Below, in pieces: positions 1 through 9,247 of a DNA stretch of 64,000 bases. Origin of the DNA: Neobacillus driksii (lineage in GTDB: Bacteria; Bacillota; Bacilli; Bacillales; Cytobacillaceae); contig NZ_JACCBX010000014.1 of assembly GCF_013409995.1 (NCBI RefSeq), positions 103,417 to 167,416 of the forward strand, written 5' to 3'. The notes beneath the pieces are model-generated. The model saw only the letters and a program-made list of their open reading frames with translations, was not told where the DNA came from and did not search any database. Position 1 is the first letter of the stretch. Each line of letters begins with the position of its first letter. The position numbers were made by a program, and so were the translations under genes.

Positions 1-258
1 TATCCTGGTGAAGTGCTGGTAACAGAATGTAAGGTTCAAATCGTAGGGAAAATTGGAATTGGCATTGTGACGGGAGATCAGCCCGAGCTTTCGTATAACC
101 TTGCTGTGATTGACGCAGCGTATGAAGCGATGCTGCCTGAAACGATTGGGTGGAAGATGCTGCTTGAAAACGAGGAGAAAGTCATTCAGGAGCAGCGAGC
201 TGCTGCCAACCAATCTATATTAAAAACAAAAGTAAACTTTGAAACGATGGATGTTTAA
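1..258 (+). CDS. phnG: PhnG, C-P lyase core subunit (3' part)
   Basis: The reading frame is open from base 1 and stops at TAA 256-258, so the start codon lies before the window. The 85 visible residues contain YPGEVLVTECKVQI and a GIGIVTGDQPELSYNLA stretch, typical of the C-terminal half of PhnG. PhnG is a small subunit of the PhnGHIJ complex, which (from E. coli work) couples a phosphonate to ATP-derived ribose triphosphate and then cleaves the C-P bond. PhnH follows 16 bases later, so this is the first visible gene of a phn operon. The assignment rests on sequence character plus the unambiguous neighbours phnH-I-J. Confidence 0.9.
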   Translation, partial: YPGEVLVTECKVQIVGKIGIGIVTGDQPELSYNLAVIDAAYEAMLPETIGWKMLLENEEKVIQEQRAAANQSILKTKVNFETMDV

Positions 259-274
259 TGAGGAGGAAAAGATT

Positions 275-889
275 TTGACACTAGATATCGTTCACGATCT
301 TCAATCTGTTTATCGAAAATTGGTGGATTCGACTTCAAGACCTGGGCTCATTTCCGATTTGAGCAAGCAGGCATCTCTAGTAGAAGAGGAGGATCAAAAA
401 GGCTGCAGTGCCTCTCTTTTATTGATAGCTCTAACCTTATTTGATCAGGAAGTTTCTTTTAAGGTTTTTTCACCTCAAGCAGATTATGTTTCCCAAACAA
501 TTAATCAATTAACCTATGCTAAGCCTACAGATTTAAAGAAGGCTGATTTTCTATTAATCCTTCAAGATGCTGAAAAAGGATCGCTTGAAGAGGCCATTAT
601 CAATGCGAAGGCTGGGACGTTAAAAAATCCACATACATCCGCCTTCATTATCGTTGAAGTGGATTCTGTTACAAGCGGGGAAGCCCTATTGTTAAAAGGA
701 CCAGGAATTCACACAACGGAGCTTGTTCATTTGGATATAAATGAAAACTGGGTGGAAAGCCGCCAGGAAAAAAACAAGGAATACCCATTAGGGATTGATT
801 TGATTTTTATCGATCAAAATCATCAGCTTTTAGCATTGCCTAGAACTACACAAATTACCAGAAATCGGGTGATTGAATGGGATATGTAG
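275..889 (+). CDS. phnH: PhnH, C-P lyase core subunit
   Basis: A 204-residue protein beginning TLDIVHDLQ after the initiator; E. coli PhnH is about 194. I chose the TTG at 275 because AGGAGG (261-266) sits 8 bases upstream; a longer frame from TTG 239 would overlap phnG and has no good ribosome binding site. The N-terminal region with SRPGLI and the later LLKGPGI segment are family hallmarks. PhnH is a structural member of the PhnGHIJ core and is needed for phosphonate degradation. Its 3' end overlaps phnI by 13 bases, so translation is probably coupled. Cytoplasmic. Confidence 0.93.
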   Translation: MTLDIVHDLQSVYRKLVDSTSRPGLISDLSKQASLVEEEDQKGCSASLLLIALTLFDQEVSFKVFSPQADYVSQTINQLTYAKPTDLKKADFLLILQDAEKGSLEEAIINAKAGTLKNPHTSAFIIVEVDSVTSGEALLLKGPGIHTTELVHLDINENWVESRQEKNKEYPLGIDLIFIDQNHQLLALPRTTQITRNRVIEWDM

Positions 890-1995
890 CCGTTAAAGGT
901 GGAACGCATGCAATTGAAGAGTCAATCAAGCGTTTGAAATATGAAAGAGTTCATCATGGACAAACCATCGAAGTAGAAAAAATTAAAGCCGGTATGCGCG
1001 GATTAGTTGATCAGGTGATGTCCGAAAGCAGTTTATACAATGAGACGTTGGCTGCCCTTGCGATTAAACAAGCAGAAGGCAACCCGGAAGAGGCTGTATT
1101 TCTATTAAGAGCTTATCGCTCGACGGTCCCCCGAAAGCATTATTCAAGAGTGATTGAAACACAACAAATGAATGTAGAGCGTCGTATCTCGGCAAGCTTT
1201 AAAGATATCCCGGGTGGTCAAATCCTTGGGGCAACAACCGATTATACCCATCGATTGCTTGATTTTAACTTAATGGATGAAAGTGACGAAGATGTCCAGG
1301 AATGGCTTCATCATTATCTAAACGGAAGCTTTCAAGGTGATGAAGAGCAGCTGACTTTACCAAAGGTACTGGATTATTTGCGTAAAGAAGGCTTAATCCC
1401 CCCTTGCGAAAATAACAATCTTGAACCAGATGATGTAACGAGAGAAAGTTTGGAGTTTCCATCAAGCAGAAGTCAAAGATTACAAATTTTAACAAGAGGG
1501 GAAACGGGTGCAGTTACTTCCCTTGCCTATGCAGTCATAAGGGGTTATGGAGCCTTGCATCCGACTGTTGGCGAGCTTCGCGTTGGCACGTTGCCCATTA
1601 CGATTGATCATCCAACCGATGCGGGTAACGATGAGGATGCCTTTTATATTGGAGAAGTAAAGGTCACCGAAACCGAAATGCTCATGCCGGTTACCGTTGA
1701 AAAAGAATACGGAAAAAAAGAACTGGAGTTTGAAATCGGCTACGGCCTTGTATTTGGCCAAAATGAAACAAAGGCGATTGCAATGGGAATTCTAGATAAT
1801 TGTCTTGAACATCCAACGACTGAATTTCCTAGTCATAATGAAGAATTTGTTCTTTATCATATTGATTCAGTGGAATCGACGGGCTTTATTTCGCATTTGA
1901 AAATGCCTCATTACGTAACCTTCCAATCCAAGCTTGATAGTGTACGGAAAACGAAAAAAGAAGGGATATCAAAAGAACAAGAGGTGAAAAGGTGA
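877..1995 (+). CDS. phnI: PhnI, C-P lyase core subunit (nucleosidase/ribosyl transfer)
   Basis: A 372-residue protein (E. coli about 354) starting MGYVAVKGGTHAIEES, a characteristic PhnI N-terminus. In E. coli PhnI, helped by PhnG, H and L, replaces the adenine of ATP with the phosphonate to give ribose-1-phosphonate 5'-triphosphate. The ATG at 877 lies inside the end of phnH, and the stop TGA (1993-1995) overlaps the phnJ start, so the three genes are translationally linked. The C-terminal HIDSVESTGFISHLKMPHYV segment is conserved in the family. No truncation is visible. Confidence 0.95.
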   Translation: MGYVAVKGGTHAIEESIKRLKYERVHHGQTIEVEKIKAGMRGLVDQVMSESSLYNETLAALAIKQAEGNPEEAVFLLRAYRSTVPRKHYSRVIETQQMNVERRISASFKDIPGGQILGATTDYTHRLLDFNLMDESDEDVQEWLHHYLNGSFQGDEEQLTLPKVLDYLRKEGLIPPCENNNLEPDDVTRESLEFPSSRSQRLQILTRGETGAVTSLAYAVIRGYGALHPTVGELRVGTLPITIDHPTDAGNDEDAFYIGEVKVTETEMLMPVTVEKEYGKKELEFEIGYGLVFGQNETKAIAMGILDNCLEHPTTEFPSHNEEFVLYHIDSVESTGFISHLKMPHYVTFQSKLDSVRKTKKEGISKEQEVKR

Positions 1996-2849
1996 TGAAT
2001 ACAGCCTATAACTTTGCTTTTTTTGACGAAGGTTCAAAAAGAGAGATTAGAAGAGCAACTCTAAAGGCGATTGCGATTCCTGGTTACCAGGTTCCATTTG
2101 CCTCAAGAGAAATGCCGATTGGCAGAGGATGGGGAACCGGCGGTTTACAGTTAACTCTATCGTTAATTGGCAAAAATGATGTTCTAAAAGTCATTGATCA
2201 AGGATCAGATGAATCCGTGAATGCGGTCAATATTAAAAAGCTCGTTTCTGATACAACTGGGGTAGCAACAACTGATCATACCGCGGAAGCATCCCTTATT
2301 CAATCGAGACATAGAATTCCCGAGGTACCGCTAAAGAAGGATCAGATTCTCATCTTGCAGGTGCCGCTTCCTGAACCGCTCCGCTATTATGAGCCGAGCG
2401 AGAATGAAACGAAAAAGCTTCACGGTGAGAAAGAATATAGTGGTGCTTGGTTAATGCTGTTTGAACAGATTATGAAATATGGAAGTATGACAACAGGGGC
2501 GGATCATCCTGTGATGGTTCATGATCGTTATGTAATGGCACCGAGCCCGATTCCGCGTTTTGATAATCCGAAAATGAATGAAAGTGAAGCACTCATTCTG
2601 TTAGGGGCGGGTCGTGAAAAGAAAGTGTATGCAGTCCCGCCATATACAAAGGTTGTATCGCTTGATTTTGAAGATTATCCGTTTGAGCCAGAGTCGTTTG
2701 AAGACAAGCATTGCCGGTTATGCGGCTCAACTGGGGTCTTTTTAGATGAGCTTGTAGATGAAGCAACGGATGAAACGTTCTATCAATGTAATGATACAAG
2801 CTATTGTATTGAAACATTAAATGAAGTCGAACCATTTGGAGTGAAATAA
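1995..2849 (+). CDS. phnJ: PhnJ, radical SAM C-P lyase
   Basis: A 284-residue protein, the catalytic C-P bond cleaving subunit. The C-terminus shows the unusual PhnJ cysteine pattern CX2CX21CX5C: HCRLCGSTG, then YQCNDTSYC, at residues about 240, 243, 265 and 271. The first three match the E. coli [4Fe-4S] ligands and the last the thiyl-radical cysteine; this is known from E. coli and inferred here. The ATG at 1995 overlaps the phnI stop (TGATG), with GAGGTG about 8 bases upstream. A GTG at 1992 is an alternative start one codon earlier. PhnK begins immediately after the stop. Confidence 0.97.
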   Translation: MNTAYNFAFFDEGSKREIRRATLKAIAIPGYQVPFASREMPIGRGWGTGGLQLTLSLIGKNDVLKVIDQGSDESVNAVNIKKLVSDTTGVATTDHTAEASLIQSRHRIPEVPLKKDQILILQVPLPEPLRYYEPSENETKKLHGEKEYSGAWLMLFEQIMKYGSMTTGADHPVMVHDRYVMAPSPIPRFDNPKMNESEALILLGAGREKKVYAVPPYTKVVSLDFEDYPFEPESFEDKHCRLCGSTGVFLDELVDEATDETFYQCNDTSYCIETLNEVEPFGVK

Positions 2850-3689
2850 ATGGCTGAATTTGAAGTTCCAGTTTTATCGATTAAAAACTTAAATAAACAG
2901 TTTGGTAAAGGATGTCCGTATTGCCAGGACGAAGAATCTCTCGTAAAAAATTATTGTCCCGTTTGTGGAACGGTCTATGCCTGTAGAGATGTATCCTTTG
3001 ATGTTTTTCCAGGAGAGGTCCTTGGCATCGTCGGAGAAAGTGGCAGTGGAAAATCAACATTGATGCAATGCCTTTACTTTGACCAGGAAGTAACCAATGG
3101 TGAGGCTTATCTAGCAGACTACCATAATGGCGAGAAAAATCTCTTTCAAGAGTCTTCTCAGCAACAGCGCTATATTCGTAACAATATTATGGGGAAAGTC
3201 TATCAAAATCCTTTATTGGGTTTGAAAATGAACTTTTCATCGATTGGTAATATTGCCGAGAAGCTCATTGCAGCTGGCAACCAACATGTTGGCATGATGG
3301 AAAACAGAGGGACAGAACTTCTAAATAAAGTAAACATCCCTGTGCATCGCCGAAAAGAGGCGCCGAAAAACTTTTCGGGTGGAATGCAGCAGCGGGTTCA
3401 AATTGCTAAAGCTCTTTCTAATCGTCCTCCCCTTCTTCTACTAGATGAAGTGACGACTGGATTGGATCTTTCTGTACAAGCGAGTGTCCTCGACTTAATT
3501 AAAAGTCTGCAGCGCGAATTAAATATTAGTATTGTTCTCGTTTCGCATGATCTAGGAGTCATCCGTATGCTCGCAGACCGAACGCTCGTGATGTTGGAGG
3601 GAAGGGTCATTGAGCAAGGATTAACGGACCAAATCCTTGAAGACCCGCAGCATCGATATACACAGCAGCTTGTTCATTCATTGCTGTAA
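2850..3689 (+). CDS. phnK: PhnK, ABC-type ATPase of the C-P lyase complex
   Basis: A 279-residue nucleotide-binding subunit, longer than the 252 residues of E. coli. It has Walker A GESGSGKST (about 62-70), signature FSGGMQQR, Walker B LLLLDE, and the H-loop SHDLGV. The family is dipeptide/oligopeptide transporter-like, but PhnK docks on the C-P lyase core rather than on a permease. An insert near the N-terminus carries two CX2C pairs (GCPYC at 22-25, YCPVC at 36-39) plus Cys45, resembling a zinc or Fe-S knuckle that E. coli PhnK lacks. It directly abuts phnJ with no gap. Confidence 0.95.
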   Translation: MAEFEVPVLSIKNLNKQFGKGCPYCQDEESLVKNYCPVCGTVYACRDVSFDVFPGEVLGIVGESGSGKSTLMQCLYFDQEVTNGEAYLADYHNGEKNLFQESSQQQRYIRNNIMGKVYQNPLLGLKMNFSSIGNIAEKLIAAGNQHVGMMENRGTELLNKVNIPVHRRKEAPKNFSGGMQQRVQIAKALSNRPPLLLLDEVTTGLDLSVQASVLDLIKSLQRELNISIVLVSHDLGVIRMLADRTLVMLEGRVIEQGLTDQILEDPQHRYTQQLVHSLL

Positions 3690-3720
3690 GATTTCCATAC
3701 TTAAATTAGGGGGAAGTACT

Positions 3721-4899
3721 TTGTTTGTGATTACAAATGGAAGATTAATCACCGAAGAAGCAGTTTTGTATGGCTATGATCTACTAATTGAAGAGGACAG
3801 AATTACGAAAATTGCTCCTAAAGGTGAGATTAAATTTGAGGAACACATCGAGGTAATTGATGCAGCAGGAGGATATGTTTCTCCGGGTTTTATCGATATC
3901 CATTCCGACTATATCGAACATATGGCTGCACCTAGACCGACCTCACTGATGAATTTTGACTTGGCTTTACGGGAAACAGAGAAACAACTTATCTCACATG
4001 GCATTACGACGATGTTCCATTCTCTTTCTTTATTCAAAGGAAGTGATTATGAGTATAAGCCGATTCGTGAGCCTGAAAATGTTCGGAAATTTATCGATTT
4101 AATTGACCGGACCCGTAGTATGAAGCACCTTGTCCGCCATCGATTTCATGCAAGATTTGAGATTGATAATGTGGAAGAAATGGAAAATCTCAAAAGCTAT
4201 ATTACCGAGAACAAGGTTCATTTAGTTTCATTTATGGATCATACTCCTGGACAGGGGCAGTATCGTCACCTAGAAGTTTACCGTAATACCGTTAAAAGCT
4301 ATAACAATATCAGTGATTCTTCGATTGATGTTCTCATTCATAAACACCAAACGAAGGAAAAGCTGTCGATTGAAGACATAAAGGAAATCACTCAGCTTGC
4401 GCATGAGCAAGGTATTGCCGTTGCTTCCCATGATGACGATAGTCTTGAAAAGCTTGAACTTATTCATAGTTTTGGGACGACCATTAGTGAATTTCCCATC
4501 ACTTTAGAGGTAGCGCGCAGAGCGAAGGAGCTAGGTATGTATACGATTGCCGGTGCTCCAAATGTCCTCCTTGGAGGTTCTCATAGTGGAAACTTGGGGG
4601 CAGCGGAAGCGATTCAATACCAATCGATTGATATCTTGTGCAGTGATTACTATCCGGCAGCGATGCTTCATTCCATCTTTGAGTTGGTTGAAAAATATGG
4701 CATGGATTTAGTTGACATGATGAAGCTTGTCACGATTAACCCAGCAAAAGCAGTCAAAATGGATGGAGAAATCGGCTCAATCCGCGAAGGGAAAAAGGCG
4801 GATTTGCTTATCATTGAAAAAATTAGTGATGATTTTCCAGTTATCACGGGAGTATTTGTGGACGGAAAGCTGATTCAAAGGACCAATTATCGAATCTAA
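3721..4899 (+). CDS. phnM: PhnM, triphosphate diphosphohydrolase (amidohydrolase fold)
   Basis: A 392-residue metal-dependent hydrolase (E. coli 378). PhnM removes diphosphate from alkylphosphonate ribose triphosphate to give the 5-monophosphate substrate of PhnJ. Visible hallmarks are VITNGRLI at the N-terminus, GFIDIHSDYIE (metal ligands of the amidohydrolase fold), SHDDD in the middle, and the C-terminal GSIREGKKADLLII. I chose TTG 3721 because GGGGGAA lies 5-6 bases upstream; the longer upstream frame has no signal. It stands before phnL here, whereas E. coli has L before M. Confidence 0.94.
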   Translation: MFVITNGRLITEEAVLYGYDLLIEEDRITKIAPKGEIKFEEHIEVIDAAGGYVSPGFIDIHSDYIEHMAAPRPTSLMNFDLALRETEKQLISHGITTMFHSLSLFKGSDYEYKPIREPENVRKFIDLIDRTRSMKHLVRHRFHARFEIDNVEEMENLKSYITENKVHLVSFMDHTPGQGQYRHLEVYRNTVKSYNNISDSSIDVLIHKHQTKEKLSIEDIKEITQLAHEQGIAVASHDDDSLEKLELIHSFGTTISEFPITLEVARRAKELGMYTIAGAPNVLLGGSHSGNLGAAEAIQYQSIDILCSDYYPAAMLHSIFELVEKYGMDLVDMMKLVTINPAKAVKMDGEIGSIREGKKADLLIIEKISDDFPVITGVFVDGKLIQRTNYRI

Positions 4900-4949
4900 G
4901 CAGACCGCGATGTGAATTGAAATATTATTTTCAGAAAGTAGGTGAATGG

Positions 4950-5669
4950 GTGGAAACTCTTCTAGAGATTAAGAACTTATCCAAATCGTTTGACCTTCAT
5001 AATTTGGGCAAACATATCCGAGCCGTAAGCAGTGTAGATATACAGATAAAAGAAGGAGAATTTGTCGGGATTACCGGGAAAAGCGGAAGCGGCAAGTCGA
5101 CGATTCTTAAATGTATTTATGGAACGTATCGTATCCAGCAAGGGAGTATTTTGTACCATTCAAAAAAATTTGGGCGAATTAATTTAGCAGAGGCAACCGA
5201 ACGAGAACTGCTTTATTTAAGGAAGCATGAAATCGGCTATGTGTCCCAATTTTTAAATGTCATGCCGCGAACGACAGCTAGGCAGCTTGTGAAACAAGCA
5301 ATCCTTGAAATGGGGGATGATCATGACTTGGCGGAAAAAGAAACAGAAAAGATTCTTGCGCATTTTGAATTGGATGAAGAATTATGGGACAGCTACCCAA
5401 CCACTTTTTCCGGAGGTGAAAAGCTGAGACTTAACATTGCCCGAGCGATGGTGAAAAAACCGAGACTATTGCTATTAGATGAACCTACAGCAAGTTTAGA
5501 TCATGACTCTAAAATAAAGGTGAAGCTTCTCATTGAACAGCTCATGAAAGAAGGAACAACAATGCTTGGAATTTTTCATGACCTTGAGTTTATGAATCAT
5601 TTATGTAATCAAGAGTATAACATCCAAAATGGAGTTTTCTCTCATTCTACTAGTTTTACCAACTCTTAA
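4950..5669 (+). CDS. phnL: PhnL, ABC-type ATPase of the C-P lyase complex
   Basis: About 239 residues (E. coli 226). Walker A is GKSGSGKST, signature TFSGGEKLRLNIARAM, Walker B LLLLDEPTASLD, and H-loop FHDLEF. In E. coli PhnL takes part with PhnGHI in forming the phosphonate nucleotide and can bind the core with PhnK. GTG 4950 preceded by AGGTGA is preferred, giving METLLEIKNLSKSF; a longer frame from TTG 4917 adds 11 residues without a good ribosome binding site. It follows phnM by about 50 bases and is the last enzyme gene before the transporter genes. Confidence 0.92.
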   Translation: METLLEIKNLSKSFDLHNLGKHIRAVSSVDIQIKEGEFVGITGKSGSGKSTILKCIYGTYRIQQGSILYHSKKFGRINLAEATERELLYLRKHEIGYVSQFLNVMPRTTARQLVKQAILEMGDDHDLAEKETEKILAHFELDEELWDSYPTTFSGGEKLRLNIARAMVKKPRLLLLDEPTASLDHDSKIKVKLLIEQLMKEGTTMLGIFHDLEFMNHLCNQEYNIQNGVFSHSTSFTNS

Positions 5670-5754
5670 CAAATCTTTATATAAGATTAATAGTAGCTTG
5701 ACAATTCGTTGTTACAGTATGGAAGTGGCCAAAAAAATGTTGAGGAGCTTGATG

Positions 5755-6792
5755 ATGAAAAAGACGTTATTATTTTTACTTTCTATCGTTATGTTAGTCG
5801 TATTTGCAGGTTGTTCAGCTTCATCGGGGGGAGCAGCTGGTGATAAAGATACACTTACCATCGCTTGGCTTCCAAATGAATCTGGGGCAGATCTTACGGA
5901 AGCTCGTGATGAAATTGGAAAAATAATCGAAGAGAAAACAGGTAAAAAGGTCGAGCATCAAACAACGACAGACTATATTGTTGCCATTGAAGCAGTGACG
6001 AATGGAAACGCGGATATGGCTTTCTTGGGAGCACAAGGCTACATTGAAGCACACAACAAAAATGAAAAAGTTCTTCCGTTGGTGGTTCCTTCAGGTGCGT
6101 CTGGTACCTTGGAAGATGCGGTTTATTATAGCTGGTTAGCCGTAAATAAAGACAATGTCGATCAATATAAGGATGGCGATGAGTTTGCGATTGAAAATAT
6201 TCAAGGCAAGAAATTCTCATTTGTGTCCAATAGTTCCACATCGGGTTTTAAAGTTCCATCAACAGGAATCGTTGATTACTTCAGTAAAATGGGAGAGTTC
6301 AAAGACTTAACGGCAGAAGATTTGCTTGAAGGCGGCGAGGGTCAATTCTTTAGTGAGGTTTTATACGGAGGTTCTCACCAAGGTTCAGCGGTCAATCTAT
6401 TATCAGGGAAAGCGGATGTAGCGGCTTTCTGTGATACATGTGTGAACAATTATGTGGAACTGGCTGATGGTGACGTGAACCGACCTGGTGCGGTTTATCA
6501 AGTAAAAGATGATGCAGCAGAACCATTTAACACTGTAGTTGGAAAAGAATTTTCACTGATTTCTGTTACACCAGTCCTAAATGCACCATTTGTCATCAAC
6601 ACAGAGACTGTGAATGAAGATCTTCAAGCGCAGCTTCTTGAAGTGATGACATCGGATGAGATTACGAACAACGAAAAAGTCTTCGTTCCAGAGGATTCCG
6701 AGTTTTCAGGATTGTTTAAGAAAACAGCAGACGAGCGTTTAGTAGAAGTAGAGGATGCTTGGTTCAACCCAATTCGTGAGCTTTCGAAATAA
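5755..6792 (+). CDS. phnD: PhnD, phosphonate-binding lipoprotein
   Basis: A 345-residue periplasmic-type binding protein with a lipoprotein signal peptide ending in the lipobox VFAGC (Cys20), so it is tethered outside the membrane. The mature part follows the phosphonate-binding PhnD family: LTIAWLPNESGADL near the start, then repeated alpha/beta elements and FVSNSSTSGF, the serine-rich loop that binds phosphonate in relatives. ATG 5755 has GAGGAG 7 bases upstream; ATG 5752 is adjacent. It is followed by the ATPase and two permeases of the same importer. The exact phosphonate cannot be read from the sequence. Confidence 0.93.
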   Translation: MKKTLLFLLSIVMLVVFAGCSASSGGAAGDKDTLTIAWLPNESGADLTEARDEIGKIIEEKTGKKVEHQTTTDYIVAIEAVTNGNADMAFLGAQGYIEAHNKNEKVLPLVVPSGASGTLEDAVYYSWLAVNKDNVDQYKDGDEFAIENIQGKKFSFVSNSSTSGFKVPSTGIVDYFSKMGEFKDLTAEDLLEGGEGQFFSEVLYGGSHQGSAVNLLSGKADVAAFCDTCVNNYVELADGDVNRPGAVYQVKDDAAEPFNTVVGKEFSLISVTPVLNAPFVINTETVNEDLQAQLLEVMTSDEITNNEKVFVPEDSEFSGLFKKTADERLVEVEDAWFNPIRELSK

Positions 6793-6820
6793 GTAACCAA
6801 ATAGTAAGGAGAGTTAACCT

Positions 6821-7609
6821 ATGACAGTCTTATTAGAAGTAAATCATGTTTCCAAACAATTTGGTAGTGATACGAAGGCGTTATCAGATGTTAACTTCTC
6901 CGTTAGTGAAGGAGAGTTTGTTTCCATCATCGGTCCATCGGGAGCGGGGAAATCCACTCTCCTTCGTTGTATTAATCGGATGATTGATGCAACGAGCGGA
7001 GAAATTACGTTTGATAACATGAATGTGATGAATCTGAAGAAGAAGGACTTAAAAAAAATCCGTACGAAAATCGGAATGATATTTCAGCATTATAATCTGG
7101 TCAATCGCTTAAGCGTAATTGAAAATACACTTCATGGAAATTTAGGGAAAAAATCAACATTGGCTGGAGTGCTCGGTCTTTATAGTCAAGAAGAAAAAGA
7201 GCAGGCCGTTAAGATTCTACATGTTCTAGGTTTAGACGAACACATTTATAAGCGTGCCGATCAATTGAGTGGCGGTCAAAAGCAGCGAGTTGGAATCGCC
7301 CGTGCTCTTATTCAAAATCCACGGATGCTATTGTGTGATGAGCCAATTGCTTCACTTGATCCGAATTCTGCCAAGATCATTATGGATCACTTAAGAAACA
7401 TTTCAAGGACCATGGGCATTACGGTTCTCGTGAATCTGCATCAAGTGGATGTGGCGTTGAAGTACTCAGATAAAATCATCGGGGTTAACCATGGTCAAGT
7501 CGTTTATAATGGGTCGCCTAAAAACATAACAAAAGAAGATATTCAGCGTATTTACGGATCCGAAGCTGAAGATCTTATTTTTGATGTAGGAGGCATCCAT
7601 GCAAGCTGA
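6821..7609 (+). CDS. phnC: PhnC, phosphonate importer ATPase
   Basis: A 262-residue ABC ATPase with Walker A GPSGAGKST, the Q-loop region GMIFQHYNLVNRLSVIENTLHG, signature LSGGQKQRVGIARAL, and Walker B MLLCDEPIASLDP. The RLSVIENTLHG stretch is typical of PhnC. It powers import through the two PhnE permeases. An aaggag ribosome binding site precedes the ATG. The 3' end overlaps phnE by 11 bases, with the AGGAGG for phnE lying inside phnC. Confidence 0.95.
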   Translation: MTVLLEVNHVSKQFGSDTKALSDVNFSVSEGEFVSIIGPSGAGKSTLLRCINRMIDATSGEITFDNMNVMNLKKKDLKKIRTKIGMIFQHYNLVNRLSVIENTLHGNLGKKSTLAGVLGLYSQEEKEQAVKILHVLGLDEHIYKRADQLSGGQKQRVGIARALIQNPRMLLCDEPIASLDPNSAKIIMDHLRNISRTMGITVLVNLHQVDVALKYSDKIIGVNHGQVVYNGSPKNITKEDIQRIYGSEAEDLIFDVGGIHAS

Positions 7610-8384
7610 TTACTTTTTCAAAAAGAAACGAAATACGCTCTCGTTCCTATCCATCCTAGGCGCTGTCACGATACTAGCCATTATCATCACCGAGTACAAT
7701 GTCATCAAAGGTTTTTCTTCCCTTCCAAAAGCGGTGGAGTGGGGCTTAATGAACTTTTATCCAACACAAGAATCCTTAACGAAGCTTCCTGCTATTCTCG
7801 ATAAGCTAATTGAAACCCTATTGGTTTCGATTGCAGCAACCACTACGGGAGCTGTTGTTGCATTACTATTTGCGATTCTAGGCTCGAATACAACGAGAGT
7901 GAATGCCTTTTTTGGCAGCATTAGTAGAGGAATTGCGACTATTTTTCGAAATATCGATGTGGCAGCCTGGGCCATGATTCTATTATTCTCATTTGGTCAA
8001 AGTTCATTAACAGGTTATTTTGCCTTGTTTTTTGGTTCGTTTGGCTTTTTGACAAGAGCTTTTGTTGAAACGATTGATGAGGTCAGTGGCGGCTCCGTTG
8101 AAGCGCTGCAAGCAACTGGTGCGGGTTACTTTTCGATTATCTTTCAGTCGGTGATTCCTTCTAGCCTTCCACAAATGATCAGCTGGATCTTATTTATGAT
8201 TGAAACAAATATTAGAAGTGCCACCCTGATCGGGCTGCTAACTGGCTCAGGAATTGGGTTTACTTTTAACTTGTATTATAAAAGTCTAAATTACGATGTT
8301 GCTTCTTTGGTTGTCGTCGTCATTATCGCAGCTATCCTATTCATTGAATCTGTATCTAATTATGTCAGAAGGGCGGTTCTGTAA
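7599..8384 (+). CDS. phnE: PhnE, phosphonate importer permease 1
   Basis: A 261-residue inner-membrane permease with about six hydrophobic segments. The coupling-helix EAA-type loop reads EALQATGAGYFSIIFQSVIPSS. The GIATIFRNIDVAAWAMIL stretch is typical of PhnE. It overlaps phnC upstream by 11 bases and shares its last base with the second permease gene. The two permeases probably form a heterodimer with a PhnC dimer. Confidence 0.94.
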   Translation: MQADYFFKKKRNTLSFLSILGAVTILAIIITEYNVIKGFSSLPKAVEWGLMNFYPTQESLTKLPAILDKLIETLLVSIAATTTGAVVALLFAILGSNTTRVNAFFGSISRGIATIFRNIDVAAWAMILLFSFGQSSLTGYFALFFGSFGFLTRAFVETIDEVSGGSVEALQATGAGYFSIIFQSVIPSSLPQMISWILFMIETNIRSATLIGLLTGSGIGFTFNLYYKSLNYDVASLVVVVIIAAILFIESVSNYVRRAVL

Positions 8385-9247
8385 TGGAAGCAAACGAACA
8401 ATTAACCTCAGCAAAACAATTACTGGACCCACACCTGCAAAAAAAAATAAGAATTAAAACCTTGACTAAATCGTCAGTGGTTATAAGAAGCACACTTATC
8501 ATCCTAGCACTTCTAACGGTTTATGCATTTTTTAGTTTCGACTACAAACAGCTTGATGTTGGAGAAGCGGCTTTATCCACTTTTGCGAATCTAAAAGCAA
8601 TGTTTCTAGAGCCGCATCTTGAACATTTTACCTTTACACATGCGCTTTATCAGGTTTTTGTTACGCTGGGTCTAGCTTTTTTAACCACTTTGTTTGGAGC
8701 CATCATCGCTGTGTTTTTGGGATTACTGGCTGCGGAAAATTTGACGAATAAGCGAGTTTCTACCGTGATTAAGGGATTTGTTGCTTTTATAAGGGCGGTT
8801 CCAACTGTTTTGTGGGTGTTAATCTTTGCGGTGGCAGCAGGCCTTGGGAGCGTAGCGGCCGTCATTGGGATGACGTTCCATTCGGTCAGCTATTTAGTGA
8901 AGGCTTATTCTGAGTCCTTTGAAGAATTAGACAAAGGCGTCATCGAAGCCCTTCAAGCAAGTGGAGCTAACTGGTGGCAGATTATCTTTCACGCTGTTAT
9001 TCCATCTTCTCTGACTTATCTAATTTCATGGACGTTTCTTCGATTTGAAATTAACTTCGCAGTTGCCATCGCAATGGGAGCAGCAGCAGGTGCTGGTGGA
9101 ATCGGATTTGACATGTTTATGGCCAGCAGTTTCTACTTAGATATTAGGGAAATCGGGGCAATCACCTATTTTGTCTTAGCCATTGCCATCCTACTTGAAA
9201 TGGCAGCGATCCGATTTAAAAAGAAGCTTAAGGTCAATGGGCAATAG
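8384..9247 (+). CDS. phnE: PhnE-like phosphonate importer permease 2
   Basis: A 287-residue second permease of the same family. It carries a cytoplasmic N-terminal extension of about 35 residues, then hydrophobic segments, AFIRAVPTVLWVLIFAVAAG, and the EAA loop EALQASGANWWQIIFHAVIPSS. Many Firmicutes phosphonate importers have two PhnE genes. The ATG overlaps the preceding stop (TAATGG), so translation is probably coupled. It is the last gene of the phn operon; a terminator lies 150 bases downstream. Confidence 0.93.
   Translation: MEANEQLTSAKQLLDPHLQKKIRIKTLTKSSVVIRSTLIILALLTVYAFFSFDYKQLDVGEAALSTFANLKAMFLEPHLEHFTFTHALYQVFVTLGLAFLTTLFGAIIAVFLGLLAAENLTNKRVSTVIKGFVAFIRAVPTVLWVLIFAVAAGLGSVAAVIGMTFHSVSYLVKAYSESFEELDKGVIEALQASGANWWQIIFHAVIPSSLTYLISWTFLRFEINFAVAIAMGAAAGAGGIGFDMFMASSFYLDIREIGAITYFVLAIAILLEMAAIRFKKKLKVNGQ

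Noticed and set aside
3637..3720. Extended N-terminus of PhnM
   Set aside because: The extra 28 residues overlap the end of phnK and have no ribosome binding site; TTG 3721 has one and gives the normal family length.
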